Source: Allomyces macrogynus ATCC 38327 (lineage: Eukaryota > Blastocladiomycota > Blastocladiomycetes > Blastocladiales > Blastocladiaceae). From it: a stretch of 52,074 nt of DNA. Location of the stretch: assembly GCA_000151295.1 (NCBI GenBank), contig GG745338.1, positions 1,107,308 through 1,159,381 of the forward strand, in the 5' to 3' direction. This document shows positions 34,901-45,239 of the stretch, one piece after another. The translations under genes and the position numbers were made by a program. Below the pieces are notes generated by a model that was not told the origin of the DNA, did no database searches, and saw only the letters and a list, made by a program, of their open reading frames with translations. The stretch's first letter is position 1. Each line of letters begins with the position of its first letter.

Positions 34901-35586
34901 GAAGCGCGGCGTAATGCGATTCACGCACAGTACGGCAACATGACCGTCGACCAGGCGCGCGTCGAGTACGAGCATGCGCAGAACACGTACCAGGCGGCCA
35001 AGCGCGAGCATGTGACGCTGTCAACGGTGATTGGGCAGTTGCGGCAGGCGCTGGCCAACCGCGGCGCCTCGTTCAACACGCTCGTCAACTACATTTCGCT
35101 CGCGGCTGACGCGAGTTTCCAAAAGCGCATGGCCAAGCGCGGGTTCCGCGGCAACTTGATTTTCGACCACGCCAAGAAGACGCTGCACGTGTCGGCGCAG
35201 TTACTCGACCAGACGGTGGAGCGGTCGCTGCGTACCTACTCGGGCGGTGAAAAATCGTTCTCGACCGTGTGCTTGCTGCTCGCGCTGTGGGACGCGATGC
35301 CGTCGCCGATTCGGTGTCTCGACGAGTTTGACGTCTACATGGACGAGGTGAACCGGTCCGAGGCCATGAAAATGCTCATGGAGGCCGCGCTCCAGTCCGA
35401 GTCGCAGTTTGTGTTTATCACGCCGTTGACGCTTCGGTACGCTCACGCTTCGTCAATTCGCTGTCGTTGCCTGACGTGCCCTGAATTTACCCTTTGACTT
35501 ACTTTTCGGCTTCCAGGAACCTCGAGGAGCAGAAGGGCGTCAAGATCATGCGTTTGCCGGACCCGGTCCGCAACAACGTGCAGTAG
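31941..35586 (+). CDS. SMC6: SMC6, subunit of the SMC5/6 genome-maintenance complex
   Basis: This ATPase of the SMC5/6 complex acts in recombination repair and resolution of chromosome junctions. Exons 31941-32216, 32267-32375, 32458-32569, 32635-35436 and 35517-35586 sum to 3369 bases, in frame, for 1122 residues, normal for the family. The head begins at VIEEIELTNFLTHASLVVKL. Walker A (NGANGSGKSAVL) is split by intron 2. Then come NNSGRGKKLSQLI and the Q-loop-side segment LTWLTQDAAKEFL. Two long coiled-coil arms (about 33000-33680 and 34290-35030) flank a hinge with WGSKTALVL and GPLGMHV. The C-terminal head has the ABC signature YSGGEKSFSTVCLLLALWD and Walker B RCLDEFDVYMDEVNR. The protein ends NLEEQKGVKIMRLPDP. 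The 50-bp first intron is short but in frame. Confidence 0.95.
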
Positions 35587-35776
35587 GTCGAGTGCGTCTG
35601 CCGGTTTGGTTTCTATTTCGTGTCGACTTCTGTTCTTCGGGCTTGGTTTGGTTTGATTTGGTGCTGCAGTCCTGTGTGGCAACAAGAGACGATTTCCGTG
35701 TAGACTTCCGTTTATTTTATTCCAGAATCCCCACCCTTTCCTGCTTGCTAGTCTCCAGCCCAAACCAGTCCACTTG

Positions 35777-37905
35777 TCACAGCGCCGAGCTCTTGACGAC
35801 GTCGGCCGTCGTCGTCCCCGCCGGCTCGCCCTTGCCGCCCGTCGTGGACTCCCAATGCAGTGCGAACTGCGACACGTCGACCACCCCGGCCGGCACGGGC
35901 TTGACAGGCATGAGCCGCACGACCGCTCCACCTTGTCCACCACTTCGCGCCGCCCCGCCGCTCCCACCGCTCGCGCCGCGCAGCGTCTGCCGCACGGCCG
36001 TCTCGAACCCGTCGTGCCCCGCGCGCAACGCAAGCGGGAGCGCGTGCTTCGCGTGCGGCACTCCACCAGCCTCGTCCACATCGACGCGCTGCATCCGCCT
36101 GCGCGTGCAGCACGAAGGCCACATGATAACCGCCGGGAGGAGCGCAAACAGCAGTGCCGCAGCGATTCCGGTAAACACGGCAATGACCCACGCGTACTTG
36201 GTCTGTGCCAGGGTCTTGGTCAGGACGACCGAGTCCGACACGTACGTCAAGTTGGGCGTATTCACGGTGATCCGCGCCGACGACGACGACCCCGCGACGT
36301 GCGCGGTAGTGCACCCGGCCGAGGTGCCGGTACCCGTCACGTTGAGCGAGTACGAGTGCGGCCGGTGAATGAGCCCGAGGACCGCGTACGCGAGCACTGT
36401 CTGGTAGTCCTTGGCGACGTTCTCGACGGTCATTTGGCTCACGTACGTCGCCGGGTCGTAGATGACACGGTAGGCGCGCGCGATCCAGGACCATTGCAGG
36501 ACCGAGGTCCACCCAGTAAGGGCGTCGCGGATTGCGTTCGGGATCCCGGCCGCGCCCGTCGCGAGGGAAGACACGACCGTGTGCGGCGTGACGACCGTGC
36601 GCTGCTGGTTGGTCGTGCCCGCGGCAGCGCCGGCCTTGGTCACAGTCGCCGTGAACGCGACAGCGTCCATACCACAGTGCAGGCCAAAGGTCATGTCGGA
36701 CGAGAATGCCGAGCACAGGCCGTAGGCGCACCCGGGCACGGCGAGGTTGGTCGCGTCGTTGGTTGTCGACGTGATGAGCGTGGAATTGAGGTCCGACAGG
36801 AGCGTGTACCCGCGCGCGATATTCACGGTCGTGTTGACGATAGTCACGTACCCCGACGGCAGCGTGGCCTGCGCGCGCAGCGTCGTGGCGTTACTGAGCG
36901 ACCCAATGGCCTTGCTCCCGGGGGTGATGGCACAGGTGACGTTGACGCCGATCAAGGTCGAGTTGTACTGGTAGAAACTGGTGGGCGTGGTTGGGAGCAT
37001 GACCATGTACTGCGCCGTGTTTTGCGGGAGCGAGAGCGGGACAAAGTCGTCGAGGAAGTAGGTGGTCGCGTTGCGCACGGCCTGCTCGGCGTTTTGGTCG
37101 GCGGCCGCGTACAGTTCCTCGAGCATCGTGCCGAGCGGGATGTTCATGCCACGGTCGTACTAGGTTTTGGTGGTGAGGCCACAACACGAGGTGGAGAGGG
37201 TGGGGAGATTAATGCAATAGTAGAGACGTTGGAGAGAGTCCGGGCAAGGGTGAAGAGGGTGAAGAGGGTGGAGAGGACACGAACAAGGGTGTAGAAGGTA
37301 GAGAATAACGTACCCGATACGTAATCGACCCTTGCTTGAGCTCGGTCGCGCACTCGGCGAGCCCAAACGGATTGTTGATGTTGATCATGGGCACTGACTC
37401 GGTCGACGTTTTGAACAGGCTGACAGTGCCGTCCTGCACGAAGTTGGCCGAGAATTTGTCCTGATCGTCCCCACCCACGGCGAAGGTCAGCGCTCGGAAG
37501 AATTCGTTCCAAGAGGATAGCGCCAAAACGTACCCACGCCGTCGTCGCGGCCCACGCCGTGACCGCGGCCATGACAAGCCGCAATCGGAGCGGCTCGACG
37601 CCACGGACGCCCTTGGACCGGACCTCCTTGACCATGCGCTGGGCAATACTTGTGACGCCGTCATTCACGGCCGAAAACGACAAGTGCATGAGCAGCCCAT
37701 CCTCGTCGGTGCCGACCACGACGGTACGCAGCGAGTTGCGCGCGTAGAGCTCCGTCAGGATGCCGGTCGTGTACGACGCGAGCAGCGACAGGCCCGACGC
37801 CGCGTACGAGGCCGTCAGGAACCGCGGCGTGCCGTACTCGGGCAGGTAGTGGTCGACGATCAGCACCGCGCTGAGCGTCGTGATGATGAGCACGTTGAGC
37901 CACAT
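35777..37905 (-). CDS. Membrane glycoprotein of unknown function, two membrane segments
   Basis: I do not recognise this family. From ATG 37905 the N-terminus is a hydrophobic segment (MWLNVLIITTLSAVLIV). A segment rich in small hydrophobic residues follows (LRLVMAAVTAWAATTAW), then, after a frame change near 37531-37535 (GCGTGGGTACG), YVLALSSWNEFFRALTF. An intron at 37160-37315 (donor GTACG, acceptor CCTAG) joins GSITYR to YDRGMNIPLG. A long ectodomain has many N-glycosylation sequons (NATTYF, NSTLIG, NVTCAI, NATTLR, NTTVNI, NSTLITS, NVTGTG, NLTYVS). A strong membrane helix at about 36110-36190 (YAWVIAVFTGIAAALLFALL) precedes a ~110-residue basic, glycine-rich cytoplasmic tail. This suggests a cell-surface protein with most of its mass outside. 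An upstream exon is possible (38000-38180). The gene is convergent with SMC6. Confidence 0.6.
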
Positions 37906-38394
37906 GCTGGTGGCGCGTGCTTGCGCGTGCAATCAGGCGAGCGAGAAGGTTGTTGGTGCAAAATGATCGCCTCTTCTGGTCTTGACACGGCGAGTGTGCC
38001 AGTTGTGTCGAGGCCTCACCGACCCGGTCCAGCAGCACGAGGCGCTGCGTGTGTCTATGGTGTGCAGCGTCGTCGAATTGGCCGTGACGAGCCGCGGGGA
38101 ACGGGAGAGTTGACCAATCGTGCGCGTGCGGTTCTGGGCGTCCCTCTGGTCGTGGTGTTTCGTGTACGCTGCCCACAAATCTGGCGCAGGTGGTCGACGA
38201 CCCCAAACGTGGAGCGAGGGCTAGAGAATCGCCACGGAGCGCGAGCGCTCTCAAGTGCGGGCGGTCCGGCAGCCGTTCAGTCGAGCTTTTTGAATTGCAG
38301 CGACGAGATTCGGAGGCAACACGTCTCCTCCCGTCTCCCAGCATCAAGCTTGAGAAGTGAGATCTGCGACAGCCGCTCTGTCCCGCCGCTCCGC

Positions 38395-39110
38395 GCCGCA
38401 CCTCGAAAGTCTCGAGTTCGATCCCCGCGCCTGCCTCGGGTCGCATTCTTTGTGGGGATAATTTTGCACCTTCTCTCCCCTGCCTACCCGGCGGCGTGGC
38501 TCGGCCATAGCTTCAGTAAATCAGGGATCCGTCTCCACGACGGATGCGGTGCAAGAGGGAGCCCCCCTGACCAAGTGTGGGGCAAGACGCCACGACACGA
38601 CGACCGCGATTGAGGGCAGTTGGGCATGCAGTTGTGGTGGAGCGCTGCGTTCTGTTGAATGCCGTACACGAGTATTACCTTATTCCAAGGATGTGCCCTG
38701 GCAACCAAATCAGATTTTACGTCGATCGCTGGTGAATGACCATACTGCGCCAGCAGCTACAGCCCTTCTCCACCAGTCGGTCAGATGCGGCTCTCCCCAC
38801 TGAGGCGCTATGTCAGGCACTAGTAAAAATAACATTCACGTGTCAGATCAGAACTTCGAGGAAGAATAACCAAATCGTTGCCCACCCAGCGTGCCTCCCT
38901 CGTTCCAGCTGCCTGGCTTGCCCAGGGAGAATCGGCTGGGATCTTTCGCAAACGGCGGACGCAGTGCACGTTGGTAGCCCTACGCATTTATCTGGCATGC
39001 CCAGGGCGATGTGCCAACGACGGCCTTGATCGAGGACAGTGGTCATTATTGTGGAACGCCGCGCTCAATTGAATATTCCGTCCACGACAATTATTTCTTC
39101 GAAGGAGATG
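38395..39110 (+). repeat. Cluster of short dispersed repeats (SINE-like), copies A and B
   Basis: Two degenerate direct copies of one repeat are visible. Copy A (about 38520-38700) has GATGCGGTGCAAGAGG, CCAAGTGTGGGGCAAGACG and GGCAGTTGGGCATGCAGTTG. Copy B (about 38890-39110) has the same order in weaker form (GACGCAGTGCACGTTGG, GAGGACAGTGGTCATTATTG). Both end near TTATTCC or TTATTTC followed by GATGTGC. A partial 5' piece at 38750-38820 matches the start of the copy at 46975. Upstream, 38395-38475 contains GAGTTCGATCCCCGC, similar to a Pol III B box, then GGGGATAATTTTG; the same block occurs at 46700-46785. This suggests a tRNA-derived SINE family, but no complete tRNA fold or A box was found. 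Confidence 0.55.
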
Positions 39111-39369
39111 TGCACTGCGACCGACTCTGATGCTAAGCCAGTTGTCAGTCGCCCGCCGTCCGCGCCTCGAAATGAACGAAATCAACGTCATCATACCATG
39201 ATCGTGATCACGCTGGATGATGGCCGCGAAAAAGTGCCCAAGAACTGAGTGGTTTCCGGTTTGGAGCTTGCTTGAGAGGTGGACAAGTGTGGCGACGAAA
39301 GGAACAACAAGCTGCATGCCACTATTCAAAACTGTACATTCAACAATCCTTGGCCACCGTCCATTCCAT

Positions 39370-40185
39370 AGCCGCGCGAGCCAGCTCCCCAATCATTCTC
39401 GTCACCCCACTCGTCGCCGCCGTCAGCGTCCTCATCATCTCACCCAGACTCGTCGTTCATCATCTGCCGTCCTTCCTCGATCTTGTCGCTTGCGAAGACA
39501 AGCGCGAGCGCCCTGTTCCGGCTCGCCCCCACGGCAGAGTGAGCGAGAACATGAGCACACGGGACCCAAATCGCCGGGACGTGTTTGACCCCAGCCTCGC
39601 TTGCATCGAGCAGCAGGCACTGGTCGCGGTCAACTTGCGGAAGCGACACAGCGCCCAGGTCATACACGGCCATGATGCACGGCGTGGTCATGGCATCCGG
39701 ATCGTCGCCATCCCGCCAGGGAACGCGCAGGTTGCGAGCGTAATGGATGGACCAATCGAGCGGGACGCGGTAAAGCACGATGAACCAGTTGTCGCAGCAC
39801 GACACGTCGAGAATCACGAGTCGCTTTGGGTGCGAGATGCGGATGCACAGGGGAGCGGGTAGAGGCGAATGCTCGTCCCGGAACGTGTAAAAGCCCATTT
39901 GGTCGAGGTCGCGCCCGCGCTCTTGAAGAAGGGGTCGACGTTCTGGACCACGTTGCCGTTTTCGACTGACTGGACGTGATCCAGGCCACTTCGAAAAATT
40001 ATCGCGTCGCAGTGCGGCTGGTCGCGAGAAGACGTAGACGAGGACGACAGAGGTTGGACTTGAACAAGCGATCGGGTCTGCTGGGCGCACAGCTGTCCCG
40101 CTACAAATCAAAATACACGAGTGAGTCCAATCTGGGCGATGCGTCGTACAATTATTACTTGACGTACTCAACCGCGTGCAGGTGA
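39370..40185 (-). pseudogene. F-box family protein, internally deleted fragment
   Basis: The minus strand carries the family's exon-2 region: [72 protein letters not shown] and [10 protein letters not shown]. It then jumps directly to the acidic C-terminal segment ([12 protein letters not shown]), skipping several hundred residues. It begins within sequence equivalent to intron 1 and has no F-box. It is most similar to the copy at 11848-14786, so it probably came from that lineage by duplication and deletion. It lies next to the SINE-like cluster. Confidence 0.75.
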
Positions 40186-40461
40186 GCGCGGTCCTCCGCA
40201 GTTATGACCACCATTCAGCATGGATCGAATAGTGTTGCTTTGGGCCAAAATCTAACGCGAAGCCAGGCTTCTAGGATCACATTTCTTGTGACGTTGTGGG
40301 GAGTGGTTGTTCCTCGGTCTCGGTCGCATCACAGAAGCGTCGGAAGTGTCCATGCTTCACAGATATGTGATGTGAGAAACCGATCGCACCATGACCTATA
40401 ATAATTTATTTTGACCTTAAATCATTATTTACACCTCGACTTGCTTCTCCAACTTCCCGCA
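40186..40461. promoter_or_regulatory. Upstream region of the AK8-like gene
   Basis: This short AT-rich stretch contains ATAATTTATTTTGACC just before the AK8-like start codon at 40462. It is the likely promoter, but no specific factor site can be named. Confidence 0.35.
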
Positions 40462-42220
40462 ATGATCGACCTCGAGCTGCTCAAGTTGGTTGCCGACGAG
40501 CGTCTCGGCCAGTTTGCCGAGTATGCCGACGACCATGAGCTGTTCCCGCTCTTCCACGAGATGCTTCGCCAGCTGCTCATCCACAAGCCCAAGGACCCGC
40601 TGCTCAGGATTGCCGACTTTATGGATAAGCGACCGCGTTCGTCCATCACTCATTGCTCGGCAACTGAACCAGGACGGGATGGACAGATTTGCTGACGGCG
40701 TTGTTGTGGACACCATGCTGTCAGTCCCATCTATCATCATCGTTGCCCCGCCCACGGCCAACGAAACGGGTCTGGTGCGTAAATTGTTTTCTCGATTACA
40801 GAACGCCGCACGTCGAGAGAATCCAAGCCAATTTCGGTTCGCAATCGACGTATGTCGTGCAAAACGCTCGCTGCCGCCACGTTTCCACGACCTCGCTGCT
40901 CCAAGTCGCCATCGAGCGCAAAACTTCGCTCGGCATGCAAGACCTGCCCGCGTTTAGCAGCACCAGCTCGTACCCGACCGCATCATGACCGAGCTGCTCG
41001 TGCTGCGTCCCGCGCAACCCGACGTGCAGGGGCGCAATGTCGTGCTCAATGGCTACCCGCGCACGCGCGAACAGGCGCTGGCCTTGCAGCGCAAGCGCAC
41101 TGTCGCGTCGAACGTGCTCCTTCTCGACTGGCCCGCGTCGGCCTTACTCGACCAAGCCGCGCACCAGTTCATTGACCCCGTCACGAACCGCGCCAACGAC
41201 TTGCGCGTGCACACGGAGATTGACGCCGACGTGCGCGCGCAGCTCACGCAAAAGATGAGCCTGACGGAAGCCATGATCCAGGACCGGCTGAAAGCGTACC
41301 ACCGCCACCTGCCGGGCATTCTCGACACGCTCAAGATGCACGTGCGAATCCCGGTCCCGCACGCGCCCGGTGCGGGCGTGCTCGCGTCGGCAACGGGCGA
41401 GCGCGCGCTCGAGTCGGCCGGGCTCGAGCCGGCGCTTGACGCGATTGCGCAGGCGCTCAAGGTGCGGCTGCCGTCGGCGGGCGCCACGACACACCGCGTG
41501 CTCTTGTGCGGTGGATCGAAAGAGCTGCAGGGCCGATTAGGCGAGATGATGGAGACACACTTTCGACTGGTTTTTGGTGCGTTTGTGGCGGCGTTCAGCG
41601 TCGCGTTTCCGTTTCTGATTCTCCTCGCTAATGGGCCACGATCGCATGATGTAGTCTCGCCGCATCGTCTCTTCGCCGAGGAAATGAGCCGTCACGGCCC
41701 GCGCGCCGTCGAGTTCGCTGCCGCTTTGGCTGGGACAGCGACGAGTACGCGACTTTTCATCTCGTGGTTCCGCATCCGTACATGTCCGTCAACTTACCAT
41801 AACTCGTCCATTTCCATAGTCCCCGACACCGAGATCGCGCAGCTCCTCCACCACCTCCTACAGCATCCTGACGCAGCTCAGCGCGGGTGGGTCCTGACCG
41901 CGACCGACGGCTGGACGCCCGCACTCCTCGACAAGCTCGCTTCGCTTGGGGTTTGGCCGTCGCGCGTTTTTGTCGTTGCGCACGATCCGGACCACTGGGG
42001 CGCTGACGAAGTCTCGAATCCGGCCTGGCAAGCGGCCATCCAGGACCGGTTCCACGCGCCAATGCACCCGTTCTTTGCCAAGGACAACAAACGCCCGCCG
42101 ACGGGCGGCAAGCTACAGCCGGTGGTGGTCGATGCCGACGAGCCTGTGGATGAGGCCGTGGAGCGCGTGCGGCAGGTGCTGTTGCGGCCCGTCGAGTACC
42201 ATGTGCCGCGGATGCACTGA
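40462..42220 (+). CDS. AK8: Adenylate kinase 8-like protein with degenerate P-loops
   Basis: AK8 has two adenylate-kinase domains and is tied to motile cilia and flagella. The N-terminus (ELLKLVADERLGQFAEYADD, then LFHEMLRQLLIHKPKDPLL) matches the AK8 leader well. The first P-loop position reads IIIVAPPTANETG where AK8 normally has GPPASGKT. The second reads VLLCGGSKELQGRLGE where GxxGSGKS is expected. Neither has the nucleotide-binding lysine in place. The lid and core segments remain (VPDRIMTELLVLRPAQPD, NVVLNGYPRTREQALAL, DPVTN, later VPDTEIAQLLHHLLQ and GWVLTATDGW). Introns are inferred near 40635-40717, 41577-41668 and 41746-41820. A minus-one frame break lies near 40960-40970 (AGCAGCACCAGC). 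The protein may be a structural pseudo-kinase of the flagellum. Confidence 0.78.
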
Positions 42221-43299
42221 GGGCGGGTAGCGAGGGTGGACTGGGTGGAGAGGACTGGGTTTGATGCGACCGTCAATATCACAGTTTCATTTTCCCATCA
42301 GCGTGCTTGATTCAGATCCGGAGGGCCTGGGCGCTGCAGAGTGACAATAAAGAACACCGCGATGCTCGGCGGACTCGCATCGTCCATCATAAATACAAAA
42401 GTGAAGGCTGGACCCGGCACTTTTGGGGCTCTATTCGCCTCTTCATTGTTTCAGCACCAATCGTCGTTGACGACAATCTTAACCCAAACTGCGCCCAGGT
42501 CTGCTCGCAGAAGTTCCTGGGGCGTCCTCCCGCACCTGCTTGTGCGGTTTCAGCCTGCTATTTGCAGTCGGAGGAGCGGCAGAGTACTTGACCCTTGCGT
42601 GCCTCGCCAACTTTCACAGTAATAACACAGCCTTGAGCCAAAGGGTCACTTGGATGGGAGGCATTTCGAGTCCTTTAGCGGCGTATACTCTCAATTATGA
42701 GACAGGAGAGGAAGCAGACGATGGATGACGGGCAGATTTGCGGCGGCACGATGATGGAGACGGAGGATGGCAAGACGGTGATGTGGCGCCCCGTGCTTTT
42801 CGTGTGACTGTCTCTCGTCACCCTCCTTTGTCTCGGGACACCATTGTCGCGCCGACGCTGGCACGGCGAGGCCGCCTCGGAGGGACCCCTTGAGCCTATC
42901 CTCAGTCGCGCTGATCATGCGGGCCGGAAATCAGCGGTGCCGCGGCCGCGGCGGTCACCCGCACCCAGCGCAGATCACGCTGGAGCAAGGGCACGTCATT
43001 TCGCGCGACCAGACGTGTCGGTTGGTTTGCAAGGCCGTGAACACGGCTGGAAGTAATGGAAACGATGCACGATGAGCTGGCACACGAGAAGCACCGTTTG
43101 CAAGCTGTGAACGCTGGTCGTTCCAGCACGGGACTGCTCGCCTGCTTTTCAACTTTTCCGTCGACTGCATGGCGTCGTCCCGAGACAAATAGGTGGAGAA
43201 GACAGAATATCACACGCTGATTTGATATGGTACAAAAGTCCGGCGCACCGGCGTCTTCCAACAACCAAAAAACACCCAAATCACGCCCACCGCTTCGCT
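42221..43299. other. Convergent intergenic region between AK8-like and elongase genes
   Basis: About 1.1 kb lies between two gene ends. Short open frames (for example one from 42341 encoding 93 residues) have no recognisable domain. A faint resemblance at 42450-42545 to the reverse complement of the SINE-like repeat is not convincing. Confidence 0.4.
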
Positions 43300-44207
43300 T
43301 CACTCCTTCTTGGCCTTGGTCGGCAGGGCCGACCGCCGCCCGTAGGTCTTCCACATGAAATCGACAAACAAGTAGGTCAACGGGATCAGGTAGGCGACGT
43401 TGAAGTAGATGGCAAACTTGTTGGCGTCCGACTTGAGGCACTGGCCCGGGTGCAGGTTCTCGACGCCCAAGAACGAGAGCGCAATCGACATGCCCACGAC
43501 AAATTGCGAGATTTGCATGCGTGTCAGGTACTTCTTGCCCGGCGGGTGGATGCCGACGGTCGTGAGCGCATAGTAGAAGTACATGAGCGTGTGGATGAAC
43601 GAGTTGAAGATGACAAAGACGGTCACGGGCGTCGACTGCGTGTAGTAGTTGACGTGCATGCTGGAAATGGGTTGAAATTGCTGTTGGTCAGCATTCTTTG
43701 TTCAGACTGCGAGCGCCGCTCGACTACAACATACCAGAGGATCGCGCCAATGTGGTGGTAGGTCTGCAGTAGCGACGACCGCTTGCCCTTGACGAGCAAG
43801 ATCACCGTGTCGAAAATCTCGTAGTACTTGGACAGGTAAAACACCCACGTGTAGTACGCGAGCGCCTGGGCCCAGAACGTGCCGGACTTGTCACAGTACG
43901 ACTCGACCGTCGGGTTGTTGATGATCCGGCCAATGTAGGCGGGTGCGGCGCCGAGGAAGACGGCAGCCGAGAAGACACAGAGCACGACATTGTGCGCAAC
44001 AACGAGGAACTTGAGGAATGCGCCGGAACCGACACCGGCCTTGCGGTTGGCCGCGGCCTGCGCAGGGGTCGGGTTGAAGAGTGTCACGCCAAGTGCGTAA
44101 GCGATCGCGATCGCCGTCGGCACGCGCCAGTCGGCGAGGATCGGCTCGAGAAAACCGAGCGGCAGCTCGGCGGCGGATGGTGGTACGAGCGTCGTCGGTG
44201 CGGCCAT
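43300..44207 (-). CDS. ELO-family very-long-chain or polyunsaturated fatty-acid elongase
   Basis: This is the 3-ketoacyl-CoA synthase of the ER elongation cycle, which condenses malonyl-CoA with an acyl-CoA. Two exons, 44207-43735 and 43660-43300 (74-bp intron, donor GTATG), sum to 834 bases for 277 residues, normal for ELO. ELO blocks in order are FLSKYYEIFDTVILLVKGK (as YLSKYYEIFDTV), LQTYHHIGAI, NSFIHTLMYFYYAL, and a C-terminal MQISQFVVGM region. The catalytic box, usually HxxHH, here reads QTYHH. Glutamine in the first position is known in some C18 polyunsaturated-specific algal elongases, so the substrate could be a PUFA; this is inference. Several hydrophobic helices are present. The C-terminus PTKAKKE is a dilysine-like KxKxx ER-retrieval signal. 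A TATA-like ATAAATA lies about 125 bp upstream of the start. Confidence 0.92.
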
Positions 44208-45239
44208 GGTGACAAGAGGAACGGTGCGGTGCACTTGGGTCAAGGGTCGGTTCGCGACACAACACCGAGGCGAGCGAGTGCTGGTTGGAGAAAACGAGCG
44301 AGAGCCGCGATCGCGCGACGGGCAGCAGGTATTTATGAGCGAGGGACGCAATCCGTAATCGCGAAGGATGGCATCATTCACCGGCACCGATGGAAGTCCG
44401 GCGAGCGCGGGCCGCCAGGTGCTTCATGCACATGGCCCGATTGTTCCAAACTAACGGCTTCCAACGAAAACCCGGTCGACCGCGATCACGGCAGCTGGGC
44501 GTGGGGGAAGAGAAGGCGTTTGCTGGGGTTGCCCACCATCTTTTGTCGCTGGCCCAAAACCGTCACCGTCGCGCCCGGCATCGGTTGTCGGCGCTGACCG
44601 GTATGCTTGAGGTCGTTGCTGTCCTGGCTCATCCCTTCCGCCCCACGAGGTCAGCAACGCTTGGGGGAACGGGTCTGATCACGGCGCGTTGCTCGTTGCA
44701 CACTTTCGTTCATAGTCGTCCAGCGGCACGGTGGGCCAAAGGGGAGTTTGGGGGATTTCCGGGTGGGCCGGGTGCCGGCCAAGGCAGCGTGGGGAATGGG
44801 GTGATCGCGATCGCTGGCGCATGCACAGTTCCAAAAGCGGTGGGCGACATTGTCTCCCAAGTCAAGGCGCCACTCAGCTGACCCGGCGAGAATTCATCTC
44901 CGTCACGCGAAAACCACGTTGCGCATGATGATGAAGAGGCAGGGTCATCTCCTCTCCTTCGGACCGACGTCGCGACGACTTCTTCGTTCGCGACGCTTTC
45001 GATGCCGCGAGCATCAAGGCAGTGTTTGCCTGCCCAGGCTTGCTTGTGCGCGTCCCGCTGGATCTGTTCTGTGGGTTTCAGAAACAGGGCAGCGGCCGCC
45101 CACAGTGTGCAGTGCAAAGTAGCGCTCTCCGCCCTCACACCAAAGGATTATCCTCAAACCCAAGGACAATGAACTGCCCGCTAAATCACGACCCAAATTT
45201 TGTTACACTTATAACCAATACTCGGACACTCCTGCCCCG
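44208..45239. other. Intergenic region upstream of the elongase
   Basis: About 1 kb lies between the elongase start and the TSR3 stop, both on the minus strand. It should hold the elongase promoter, including ATAAATACC on the minus strand near 44330. A minus-strand frame from 45138 to 44710 codes for 142 residues without any recognisable domain; I do not call it a gene. Confidence 0.4.

Noticed and set aside
32435..35011. Minus-strand 858-residue frame opposite SMC6
   Set aside because: It is an antisense shadow. The plus strand has complete SMC6 head, hinge and coiled-coil sequence.
38405..38430. Possible tRNA around GAGTTCGATCCCCGC
   Set aside because: Flanking bases do not form a T-stem or acceptor stem. 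The block recurs at 46725, so it fits a dispersed repeat better.
42341..42622. 93-residue plus-strand frame downstream of AK8, with a faint match to the inverted SINE-like repeat
   Set aside because: No recognisable domain, and the similarity to the repeat is only around the level expected by chance over about 50 bases.
44710..45138. 142-residue minus-strand frame between elongase and TSR3
   Set aside because: No domain, no clear splice context and low-complexity proline content. Probably not a gene.
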